DNA of 64,000 nucleotides from Caulobacter sp. (lineage in GTDB: Bacteria; Pseudomonadota; Alphaproteobacteria; Caulobacterales; Caulobacteraceae), in NCBI GenBank assembly GCA_028291055.1, contig JAQGIP010000136.1:39624-103623 (forward strand), given 5' to 3'. Made by a program: the position numbers and the translations under genes. Of the stretch, positions 37,339-45,883 are shown in pieces; the first letter of the stretch is position 1, and every line of letters begins with the position of its first letter. The notes beneath the pieces were generated by a model. It saw nothing but the letters and a program-made list of their open reading frames with translations, ran no database searches and was not told where the DNA came from.

Positions 37339-38038
37339 ACAGGGTCTCGATGGCGTCGAATTCCGGATCGACCTGCCGGAACTTCTTACGCATGCGCTTG
37401 ATGTGGCTGTCGATGGTGCGGTCGTCGACGTAGACCTGATCGTCGTAGGCGGCGTCCATCAGGTTGTCGCGGCTCTTCACGAAGCCCGGGCGCTGGGCCA
37501 GGGACTGGAGCAGCAGGAACTCGGTCACCGTCAGGCGGACCGGGCGGCCCTCCCACAGGCAGTCGTGGCGGGCGGGGTCGAGGGTCAGGCGGCCGCGCTT
37601 GATGGCCTTGGAGCCGGCGCCCCCCGCGGCGGCGGCGGTCCCGCCGGCGGCGATGGCGTCACGGTCGTCCTGGTCGGCGCGCGCGCGGCGCAGCACCGCC
37701 TTCACCCGTTCCAGCAACAGGCGCTGGGAGAAGGGTTTGTGCATGTAGTCGTCGGCGCCCAGGTTGAAGCCCAGGATCTCGTCGATCTCCTCGTCCTTGG
37801 AGGTGAGGATGATCACCGGCAGCTCGGAGGTCTGGCGCAGGCGCCGAAGCACCTCCATGCCGTCCATGCGCGGCATCTTCACGTCGAGGATGGCCAGGTC
37901 CGGCGGATCGTTCTCCAGCGCGGCCAGACCCGTGGCGCCGTCGTAGTAGGCCTTCACCGTATGGCCGTGGCTTTCCAGCGCCATGGACACGGAGGCGACG
38001 ATGTTCTCGTCGTCGTCGATCAGGGTGATGTTGGCCAT
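37307..38038 (-). CDS. chvI: ChvI-type response regulator
   Basis: ATG 38038 ([13 protein letters not shown]) gives 243 residues; an upstream ATG at 38068 is less well placed. The receiver has the acceptor Asp near 52 ([13 protein letters not shown]), ILTSKDEE and YMHKPFS. A Gly/Ala-rich linker (AAGGTAAAAGGAG) about residues 134-148 is longer than usual. The OmpR-type winged helix contains [36 protein letters not shown] and [14 protein letters not shown]. With ChvG it controls envelope-stress genes, and it heads the unit chvI-chvG-hprK. Confidence 0.95.
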   Translation of the reverse strand: MANITLIDDDENIVASVSMALESHGHTVKAYYDGATGLAALENDPPDLAILDVKMPRMDGMEVLRRLRQTSELPVIILTSKDEEIDEILGFNLGADDYMHKPFSQRLLLERVKAVLRRARADQDDRDAIAAGGTAAAAGGAGSKAIKRGRLTLDPARHDCLWEGRPVRLTVTEFLLLQSLAQRPGFVKSRDNLMDAAYDDQVYVDDRTIDSHIKRMRKKFRQVDPEFDAIETLYGVGYRYRES

Positions 38039-38271
38039 TCGGCTGTCGTCCGCCTTCAAGTCGCTCAATGCGCGGAAAGGTAGTCAGGTGCGCCCTCCGG
38101 TTCAACGAGGCAAGCGTGGCTGCAGTGAGGCGGCGCAAAGGCCATGCGGAGGCCATGAGGGAAACTACCCAGGCGATGGCCACAAACCGGGTTTGGGAAA
38201 CGGACCCTTAACGGCCTGAGCGCGATAACGGCGTTTCGCATTCGCGCCGTGGGGGGCGCTCGAGGCCCGAC

Positions 38272-39984
38272 ATGGACGACCAGCAGATCCACTACGAGCT
38301 CTTCGTCAGGCGCACGCCCAATTCGCCCTGGACGCTCGACATGGCCGGCGAGGACCGCGCCAAGGTGCTGGCCAACGCCGAGGGGCTGATGCAGGCGGGC
38401 AGCGTCACCGCCGTGCGCGTCTCCAAGGAGACGCTGGATCTCGAGACCCGCGAATTCCGCACCGTCACCATCCTGACCAAGGGCGACGCCGACACCGGCA
38501 AGGCCAAGAAGGTGCGCGAGGACAAGGAGCCGCTCTGCGTCTCGCCCTCCGACCTCTATTCGGGCCACGCGCGCGAGCGGATCGGGCGGCTGCTGGACGG
38601 CTGGCTGCTTCGAAACCACGCCACCCCCTTTGAGCTGCTGCACCGGGTCGACCTGATCGAACAGCTGGACGCGGCCGGCACCGAGCTGCAGCACGCCATC
38701 CAGAAGATCGCCATTCCCGAGGCCCAGGATCGCGGGCTGACGGTGCATGAACTGATCCGTTCCTTCCAGGCGCTGGTGGAACGCGCCATCTCGCGGGTGC
38801 TGAAGGACGGCCGCCGCAAGGCCTTCCCGGACTTCACCAAGGAGCCCTTCGCCGCCGCCGCCGAGCGCGTGGCCGGCGATCCGGAAGCCGCCTACCTGCT
38901 GGGCGCGGGCGTCGCCAACGCCATCGCCGGGGCCAACGCCTGGAGCGACAAGGTCGAGCGCCTGCTGGACCTGGCCGACGCGGCCCCGATGGACGGCGCC
39001 CCCCGGGCGCTGGCCCTGGCCGTGCTGGAACAGCCGCTGGCGGAGATCCTGGGGTCCCGCGCGGGCCTGGGCGAACTGATCGGCGCCGGGTTGGACCTTG
39101 GCCAGCAGCTGTCGGCCATGACGCGGCTGGCGGGCGCCGAGGCGGTGGAGGCCCTGATCAGCGTCCAGCCCAGCGTGGCCCGGATAATGCCCGAGTTGAA
39201 CGGCCCGGCCGCGCGCCTGGCCAACTGGCTGGACGGCCCCCACTTCGAGGACGCCCGCATCGCGGTGGCCAAGCGGGTGCTGCATGAACTGACCGGCCCG
39301 CGCCGCCTGAAGCCCGGCGACGCCGAGGCGGAGATCACCACCCTGCGCGCGCTGGCCATGGCCCTGACCGCCGCCGCCGGCCGGGTGCTGAGCATCGACG
39401 ACGTGCATGAGGCCTTCACCACCCGCTCCAAGATGCTGGTGGCAGGCACCTTCGTGGAGAGCCTGCTGGGCGACGAGATGACGCCCCGCGAAGAAGCCGA
39501 GGCGCTGATCCGGCTGGCCGAGAACGTCACCGGCGCGGCCAACAAGCGCCAGGCCTGCCGCTGGCTCGACGCCAATATCAGCGGACTGAAATTCGAGAAG
39601 GACCTGCGCCACGGGCCCGATTCCGCCTCCGCGCGGCTGGCCAGCCTGGCCGCGCTGCAGCGCTCGCTGGGCCGGGCCGGACTGGTGGAAGAAGACGCCG
39701 CCCCCATTCAGGCCAAGCTGGGCGACCTGGGCGGGCTGATCGAGGCCGACGCCCATCTGGTGGCGGCCATCAGCCGCTCCTCCGCCAACGGCGGACAGAA
39801 ACTGGGCCTGCTGCTGCGCATCGCCTGCGGCGAGGCCGCGCCCCTGGGCCCGGCCGCCGACCGGGCGCGGGCCGAGGTGATGAAGCTGGCCCGCAATCCC
39901 GAACTGCGCGCCGAGATCGCCAACTCGCCGGAGACGATGGCGAAGATGCGCGATCTGATGCAGGCGGCGGCGCAAGCAGCCTAG
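38272..39984 (+). CDS. conserved hypothetical protein, 570 residues
   Basis: A long, Ala/Leu-rich, mostly helical cytoplasmic protein with no signal peptide or membrane segment. It begins MDDQQIHYELFVRRTPNSPW, with an N-terminal alpha/beta stretch of about 100 residues (including TLDLETREFRTVTILTKGD) followed by helical repeats such as LEQPLAEILGSRAGLGELIG and MPELNGPAARLANWLDGPHF. I do not recognise the family or any catalytic motif. It is divergent from chvI with 233 bases between starts and convergent with pseC across a palindromic repeat. Coding bias and length leave little doubt that it is a real gene. Confidence 0.8.
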   Translation: MDDQQIHYELFVRRTPNSPWTLDMAGEDRAKVLANAEGLMQAGSVTAVRVSKETLDLETREFRTVTILTKGDADTGKAKKVREDKEPLCVSPSDLYSGHARERIGRLLDGWLLRNHATPFELLHRVDLIEQLDAAGTELQHAIQKIAIPEAQDRGLTVHELIRSFQALVERAISRVLKDGRRKAFPDFTKEPFAAAAERVAGDPEAAYLLGAGVANAIAGANAWSDKVERLLDLADAAPMDGAPRALALAVLEQPLAEILGSRAGLGELIGAGLDLGQQLSAMTRLAGAEAVEALISVQPSVARIMPELNGPAARLANWLDGPHFEDARIAVAKRVLHELTGPRRLKPGDAEAEITTLRALAMALTAAAGRVLSIDDVHEAFTTRSKMLVAGTFVESLLGDEMTPREEAEALIRLAENVTGAANKRQACRWLDANISGLKFEKDLRHGPDSASARLASLAALQRSLGRAGLVEEDAAPIQAKLGDLGGLIEADAHLVAAISRSSANGGQKLGLLLRIACGEAAPLGPAADRARAEVMKLARNPELRAEIANSPETMAKMRDLMQAAAQAA

Positions 39985-39988
39985 GCGC

Positions 39989-40232
39989 CTTCCCTCCCCG
40001 TCTGGGGAGGGACACGCGGCCCCGCGCGGCCGCTGGCCGCGCAAGCAGGATTGTGGCCCGCGAGGGTGGGGCAAGTGACTATGCGGCCGCCCCGCTGGGA
40101 CGATTGAGCGTCTCTTTTTTGGCAGAGCCCTTCACCAACGGGCGCTTCGCCTTCGGCGTGGGGAGACGCATATCCACCTGCCCCACCCTGGCCGCTGCGC
40201 GGCCGGTCCCTCCCCAGACGGGGAGGGAAGAA
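39989..40232. repeat. palindromic intergenic element, copy 3 of 3
   Basis: It starts with CCCTCCCCGTCTGGGGAGGG and ends with CCCTCCCCAGACGGGGAGGG. Inner inverted segments are GGTGGGGCAAGTGACTATGCG and GCATATCCACCTGCCCCACC. The interior TTCACCAACGGGCGCTTCGCC matches copy 2 with small changes. It lies exactly between the stops of two convergent genes. Confidence 0.88.
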
Positions 40233-40233
40233 G

Positions 40234-41406
40234 TCAGCGCAACGCCCCTTCCAGCGCCTCGACCACGCGGTCCACATCGGTGTCGGCCATGGCCGGATAT
40301 AGCGGCAGCGACAGGCAGCGCGCGTACCAGGCTTCGGCGCCGGGCAGGTCAAGGGCGCCGTAGCGGTCGCGGTAGTAGGGCTGGCGGTGGACGGGGATGT
40401 AGTGGACCTGGCTGCCGACGCCCTTGGCGGCGAGGCGTTCGCTGACCGCGCGGCGGGAAACCCCGGCGGCCTCGAAATCGATCAGCACGGTGAGCAGGTG
40501 GAGGACGGGGTCCGACCAGGCGGGACTGGCCGCCAGGGCCATGTGGGGCAGGCCGGCCAGGCGCTCGGCGTAGCGGGCGGCCAGGGCCCGGCGGCGTGAC
40601 GCGAAGGCCGGCAGCTTCTTCAGCTGCGACAGGCCCAGCGCGCAGAGGATGTCGGGCAGGCGGTAGTTGAAGCCGGGCTCCGCCATCTCGTACAGCCACG
40701 GATCGCCGGCTTCAGGTCGCACCATGCCGTGGCTGCGCAGGGTGCGCAGGCGCTGGGCGGTCGCGGCGTCGCGGGTAGTAATCATGCCACCCTCGCCGGT
40801 GGCGATGGTCTTGACCGGATGGAAGCTGAAGGTGGCCATGGCGGAATGGCGCGCGTCGCCGACCCGCTCAGTGACATTGCCGAAGGTCATGGCGGAGCCC
40901 AGGGCGTGGGGCGCGTCCTCCACGAGGACGGCTCCGGCCCCGGCGGCCAGGTCGGCCAGGCCCGGCAGGTCGCAGACCTCGCCGCGCAGGTGCACCGGCA
41001 GGACGGCCCGGACGGGGCGGCCGGGGAAGGCGATGGCGGCGCGAGCCAGGGCCTCGGCCAGGGTCTGCGGCGTCATCAGGCCGCTGAGCGGGTCCACGTC
41101 GGCGAACACCACCTCGGCGCCGACGTAGCGGGCGCAGTTGGCGGTGGCCAGGAAGGTGATGGAGGGGGCGATGGCGAGGTCGCCCTCCCCCACCCCCAGA
41201 GCCAGCATGGACAGGTGCAGGGCGGCGGTGCCGTTGGAGCAGGCCACGGCGTGCGGCGCGCCCACCGCCTCGGCGAAGGCTGCCTCGAAGGCCTCCACGC
41301 GGGGGCCGGTGGTCAGGTAGTCGGCCTTAAGCGCCTCGGTGACGGCGGCGATGTCGTCGTCGTCGATGGACTGGCGGCCGTAGGGGAGGAAGGGGAGATC
41401 CCCCAC
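40234..41406 (-). CDS. pseC: PseC, UDP-4-amino-4,6-dideoxy-AltNAc aminotransferase (FlmB)
   Basis: 390 residues of the DegT/DnrJ/EryC1 PLP-dependent aminotransferases. Marks are FLPYGRQSIDDDDIAAV, ADYLTTGPRVEAFE, ACSNGTAALHLSMLALG, PSITFLATANCARYVGA, and the PLP lysine near residue 199 in FSFHPVKTIATGEGG, then FNYRLPDILCALGLSQL and VHYIPVHRQPYY. It converts the 4-keto sugar made by PseB into the 4-amino sugar, the second step of pseudaminic acid synthesis for flagellin glycosylation. In Caulobacter it is called FlmB. It starts two bases after the pseB stop. Confidence 0.93.
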   Translation of the reverse strand: MGDLPFLPYGRQSIDDDDIAAVTEALKADYLTTGPRVEAFEAAFAEAVGAPHAVACSNGTAALHLSMLALGVGEGDLAIAPSITFLATANCARYVGAEVVFADVDPLSGLMTPQTLAEALARAAIAFPGRPVRAVLPVHLRGEVCDLPGLADLAAGAGAVLVEDAPHALGSAMTFGNVTERVGDARHSAMATFSFHPVKTIATGEGGMITTRDAATAQRLRTLRSHGMVRPEAGDPWLYEMAEPGFNYRLPDILCALGLSQLKKLPAFASRRRALAARYAERLAGLPHMALAASPAWSDPVLHLLTVLIDFEAAGVSRRAVSERLAAKGVGSQVHYIPVHRQPYYRDRYGALDLPGAEAWYARCLSLPLYPAMADTDVDRVVEALEGALR

Positions 41407-41408
41407 GT

Positions 41409-42482
<1,074 letters not shown>

Positions 42483-42566
42483 TCAGGTGATTTCCCGCCG
42501 CTGTCACGGGGCGCGCCCTGAGACGTAAAGACCGCATCAACCATGTTCGGCGCACAACGGAGTCCG

Positions 42567-42971
42567 ATGAGCCGCCGCCACCTCCTTGCCGCCGCCCTTA
42601 TGGCCGCCCTGCCCTTCGTGGGGGCCGCGCCCGCGCGCGCCGAGGAGGAGAAGAAGAAGGGTGGTGGAGTCCACTACATCCAGCTGCAGGCGCTGACCGC
42701 CACCATCTTCCGCGCCGACCGCCGCCGGGGCGTGCTGACCGTCGAGGTGGGGCTGGATATTCCCGACAACGGCCTGCGCGGCCGCGCCAGCCAGTCGCTG
42801 CCCCGGTTGCGGGCCGCCTATGTGGAATTCCTGATGGGCTATGCCGTGCGCCTGCCGCCGGCCACCGTGCCCGACGCCGACTACCTGGCCAGCCAGCTGC
42901 AGCGGATCACCGACCAGACCCTGGGCCAGGGCGGCGCGCGCCTGCTGCTGGGCACGATCCTGGTGAACTAG
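42567..42971 (+). CDS. exported FliL-like protein
   Basis: ATG 42567 gives 134 residues with a twin-arginine-like signal MSRRHLLAAALMAALPFVGA ending near PARAEEE. The mature part (HYIQLQALTATIFRADRRRG, LTVEVGLDIPDNGL, ADYLASQLQRITDQTL, ARLLLGTILVN) follows the layout of the periplasmic domain of FliL, the flagellar stator-associated protein, but lacks the FliL membrane anchor. The match is weak and rests on the beta-strand pattern and C-terminal LLLGTILVN. It is divergent from the flagellin-glycan gene pseB, which fits a flagellar context. Confidence 0.6.
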   Translation: MSRRHLLAAALMAALPFVGAAPARAEEEKKKGGGVHYIQLQALTATIFRADRRRGVLTVEVGLDIPDNGLRGRASQSLPRLRAAYVEFLMGYAVRLPPATVPDADYLASQLQRITDQTLGQGGARLLLGTILVN

Positions 42972-43012
42972 GATCGTCCTCGTTGAGGGCATGTGGTCGG
43001 TCCGCGTCAGCC

Positions 43013-43200
43013 AGATTTTGACACGAACCACACGAACCGGCCCTGCGGGCCGACACGAACGGCGCTTCGCGCCATCACCAACGCTTTCCGGACGGGTGGG
43101 GATTTCCGAAAGGCGCGCTTGCGCGCGAGAGGTTTCCTTGCGCCTGCAAGACACGCGTGAAGAACACCGACCCGTTTGTGTGGTTCGTGTTCAAAAATCT
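43013..43200. repeat. MITE-like unit with terminal inverted repeats
   Basis: Ends 43013-43033 (AGATTTTGACACGAACCACAC) and 43178-43200 are inverted copies with one inserted and one added base; the 13-base core ACACGAACCACAC is perfect. The 188-base interior contains short GC-rich palindromes (GGCCCTGCGGGCC). No coding frame is convincing. It lies between convergent genes. Confidence 0.7.
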
Positions 43201-43219
43201 TGCGGCGCCTGACGCGGGT

Positions 43220-43513
43220 TCAGGTCCCCGCGACTTCATCCATGAAGCTCGCCAGTTCGACATCCAGCGCCGTCACCCCGTCCGCGTCGTGGGTGGCCAG
43301 CAGCACCTCGACCCGGTTGTAGACGTTGAACCATTCGGGGTGGTGGTCGAGCTTGTCGGCGAGGATGGCCACGCGGGTCATGAAGCCGAAGGCCTGGTTG
43401 AAGTCCTTGAAGGTGAAGGTGCGCTGGATGGCGTCGCGCTCGCCGTCTAAGGCGGTCCATTTGGGCAGGGACTTGAGCGCTTCGGCGGCGCCGATCTTGG
43501 AGGGGCGGGTCAT
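43220..43513 (-). CDS. phhB: pterin-4a-carbinolamine dehydratase
   Basis: 97 residues, normal length for the family. The signature is [25 protein letters not shown] with the paired histidines DHHPEW, then [19 protein letters not shown]. It recycles tetrahydrobiopterin-type cofactors from 4a-hydroxy forms. There is no phenylalanine hydroxylase gene here. Its start overlaps the HAD gene stop by four bases, so the two are probably translated together. Confidence 0.92.
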   Translation of the reverse strand: MTRPSKIGAAEALKSLPKWTALDGERDAIQRTFTFKDFNQAFGFMTRVAILADKLDHHPEWFNVYNRVEVLLATHDADGVTALDVELASFMDEVAGT

Positions 43514-44154
43514 GCGAAGGTCAATCCTGTAGCGGCGGCGAGGTCGGCGAGCAGCTGGTCTTCGCCGACAACTTTAATGGCCTGCATGCCCAGCACCGAG
43601 GCCGGTTTGCAGTTGATGCCCAGGTCGTCGAGGTAGACGCAGTTGGCGGGTTCGACGCCCAGCAGTTCGCACATCATCTGGTAGATGCGCGGGTCGGGTT
43701 TGCGCACCCCGGCCTTGGAGCTTTCGATCACGGCGTCGAACTGTTCCATGATGCCCTCGACGGCGGCGGCCTTCTCCGAGGTGCCGCTCATGCCGGCGCC
43801 GTGGCCGGTCTGGACGTTGTTGGTGATGCAGCCGACCTTGAAGCGGGCCTTGCACAGCTTCAGCGCCGCGACCACGCGGGGACGGATGTCGCCCGACAGC
43901 AGCTTCAGCACCTCGGCGCCGGGCACCGGGTGGCCGAGGGCGGTGGATTCTTCGAGGAACTTGGCGTCGAACTGCGCGGTGGTGATCTCGGCGCGTTCGA
44001 ACAGGGCCCAGGCGTTGGCATCCGGATCGGTGGAGTTGACCTTGCGGATCAGGTTGTGGGGCAGGCCCTGCTCGGCCTCGTAGCGGTTGAAGGCTTCGAA
44101 GGGCGAGGAGGTCAAGACCCCGCCGAAATCCCAGATCACCGCTTCAAGCGCCAC
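43510..44154 (-). CDS. HAD-superfamily hydrolase
   Basis: 214 residues with the HAD-IA layout. Motif I is [11 protein letters not shown], where the second Asp of DxDxT/V is Gly, as in epoxide-hydrolase-N-terminal-like members. Motif II is CITNNVQ (Thr), motif III is the Lys in [13 protein letters not shown], and motif IV is [13 protein letters not shown]. The substrate is unknown; the Gly change suggests a hydrolase that is not a simple phosphatase, though activity may remain. It shares an operon with the pterin dehydratase downstream. Confidence 0.85.
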   Translation of the reverse strand: MALEAVIWDFGGVLTSSPFEAFNRYEAEQGLPHNLIRKVNSTDPDANAWALFERAEITTAQFDAKFLEESTALGHPVPGAEVLKLLSGDIRPRVVAALKLCKARFKVGCITNNVQTGHGAGMSGTSEKAAAVEGIMEQFDAVIESSKAGVRKPDPRIYQMMCELLGVEPANCVYLDDLGINCKPASVLGMQAIKVVGEDQLLADLAAATGLTFA

Positions 44155-44197
44155 AATCGTCTCCCGTCAAATGCGCGCGCAAGCTAGAGAGGGACCT

Positions 44198-44608
44198 ATG
44201 GCAGAGCAACCGCATCCCTTGCATCACCCGCTGATTCCCCATGCGGTCCGGCTGATCGTGTTCGCCGCCGCCGCCGCCTTCGTGCTGTGGGCCTCGCTTG
44301 TCCCCACCCGCGACCTGCCGTCGGTGACCTTCTGGGACAAGGCCGAGCATGCCATCGCCTATTTCGGCCTCTGCTTCCTGGGGGTGTGGGCGGCGCCGCA
44401 CCGGCGCCTGGCCATCGCGGGAGGACTGATCGCGCTGGGGGTCGGGGTGGAGGTGTTGCAGGCCAATATGGGACTGGGGCGGCAGGGTGATCCGCTGGAT
44501 GCGCTGGCCAACAGCATCGGGGTGGCGGCGGGGCTGGTGTCGGCGCTGGCGGCGCGGGCCTTCGTCCACTGGCTCTGGCCGCGGGTGACGGCGCGGTTCC
44601 GGCGTTAA
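44198..44608 (+). CDS. VanZ-like membrane protein
   Basis: ATG 44198 with a GAGAGG site gives 136 residues with four hydrophobic helices: LIVFAAAAAFVLWASLV, AIAYFGLCFLGVWAA, LAIAGGLIALGVGVEVLQ and GVAAGLVSALAARAFV. The block TFWDKAEHAIAYFGLCFLG and the following QGDPLDALANSIG match the VanZ-like family (conserved DKxxHxxxY). The role is unknown; in Gram-positives the family is linked to teicoplanin resistance. It is divergent from the HAD gene. Confidence 0.78.
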   Translation: MAEQPHPLHHPLIPHAVRLIVFAAAAAFVLWASLVPTRDLPSVTFWDKAEHAIAYFGLCFLGVWAAPHRRLAIAGGLIALGVGVEVLQANMGLGRQGDPLDALANSIGVAAGLVSALAARAFVHWLWPRVTARFRR

Positions 44609-44749
44609 GATTACCCCACCCGCCCACGCGAGAACCTTAACCTTTACAAGCCCCTTAGCGGGCGATTTCCTCTCCGGGGGGATGAAATGGCGAGCGTTAA
44701 CGCGAGTGGACTGGCCTAGCTGGCCGCCTGATCTGTAAGGGCGCCCAAG

Positions 44750-45421
44750 ATGCGACATGCCATTCTCGCCAGCGCCGCGCTGGCCCTCACCACGCTCACC
44801 CTGGCCGGCTGCGACGACGACGGCCACATGGGCCGCCACGCCCGCACGGCGTCGGCCACGCAATGCGCGCCCTCGCCCCTGCCCGCCTGCGCGCCGGGCA
44901 AGGCCAGCGGCGACCGCGCGGCCGGCGGCCATACGGCTTCAACCGGGATCGTGGCGACCACTTCCGGCTCGGGCTCTTCGACGCGCGTGACGCGCACCGA
45001 GGTCGAGCAGGATGTGCGCGTCCGCACCGAGCGTCACCGGGGCCATTACCGCCGCGGCGGCAACGGCTACGCCCAGGTCGAACACTACGGCTACGTCGAT
45101 GGCGGCCAGGTCCGCGAGGACGCCTATGCCAGCGGCGACACCACGCGCCGGGCCAGCCGTACGGTGGTCAGCCAGTCGAGCCGCTACAGCGAGAGCGGCT
45201 ATGCGTCGGGGTCGTCGAGTTCTTCGTCGGGGAGCTATGCGTCCGGCGGCGGCTACGCCTCGGGCGGATCCTATGCTTCAGGTGGCGCCTGGCAGAGCAG
45301 CGGCCACCAAGGCCGTCTGGTCATCCGGGGCGGCCATGGCCAGGCCGACAGCTGGACCTGGCGCACCGCCGGGCGCGACGAGCGCGGCATGCTGACCTGG
45401 CCGGGCAAGACGCCGGACTAG
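44750..45421 (+). CDS. lipoprotein with Gly/Ser/Tyr-rich repeats
   Basis: 223 residues. The N-terminus MRHAILASAALALTTLTLAGC carries a lipobox (LAGC), so it should be lipid-anchored. The middle has a basic and polar stretch (RVRTERHRGHYRRGGNGYAQ), then a low-complexity run of SYASGG/GYASGG units around residues 148-182, and ends RDERGMLTWPGKTPD. I do not recognise a family. It may be a surface or envelope protein. Confidence 0.7.
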   Translation: MRHAILASAALALTTLTLAGCDDDGHMGRHARTASATQCAPSPLPACAPGKASGDRAAGGHTASTGIVATTSGSGSSTRVTRTEVEQDVRVRTERHRGHYRRGGNGYAQVEHYGYVDGGQVREDAYASGDTTRRASRTVVSQSSRYSESGYASGSSSSSSGSYASGGGYASGGSYASGGAWQSSGHQGRLVIRGGHGQADSWTWRTAGRDERGMLTWPGKTPD

Positions 45422-45664
45422 TTCCCCAGCGGCCCGCACGGGCGATACGGTCGGCCCATGCGCCCTCACTCGTCGCCTTCTGCGAGGGCGGGCGGCGGCC
45501 AACGTCGTGGTGGTCGAGGGCGACGCGCGCCCCGCCCGCTCGGCGCGCATGGTCGCCAGCGTGGCCGTCAAGACGGTTCCGTAGACCCGGCCACCTGTGG
45601 CGCCGCCCTTGCCACGCGCCTCCCGGACTGTCCCCGCGCGGGACACTGACCGGGGGAAACAAAC

Positions 45665-45769
45665 ATGCGCTCGCCAAACGGGCCGCTCTTCAAGCCGTAT
45701 GAGATCGTGGCCATCGTGGCCTTCTTCGCCGCCGCCGCGGCGGTGATGGGCCTGAAGCTCGTCTACTGA
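45665..45769 (+). CDS. 34-residue single-helix membrane protein
   Basis: ATG 45665 with a GGGGGA ribosome site eight bases upstream and stop 45767-45769 gives 34 residues. The protein starts MRSPNGPLFKPYEIVAIVAF and continues with an Ala-rich hydrophobic helix ending GLKLVY, a clean single-pass membrane peptide. A palindrome TGTCCC-CGCGC-GGGACA at 45629-45645 lies just upstream. The 243 bases before it (45422-45664) hold no other clear gene, although one frame on the plus strand near 45500-45592 looks coding-like without a start. The function is unknown. Small size limits confidence. Confidence 0.5.
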   Translation: MRSPNGPLFKPYEIVAIVAFFAAAAAVMGLKLVY

Positions 45770-45883
45770 GACGGCCGCCGTCCGGCGGCATTCGCCAAGT
45801 GACGGATTTATCGGAACTGTTTGACGGACTCCGGGCGTTCCTATGGCGCCCGACCAGGGCCTTGCCCTCCGGAGACCTTCCAC

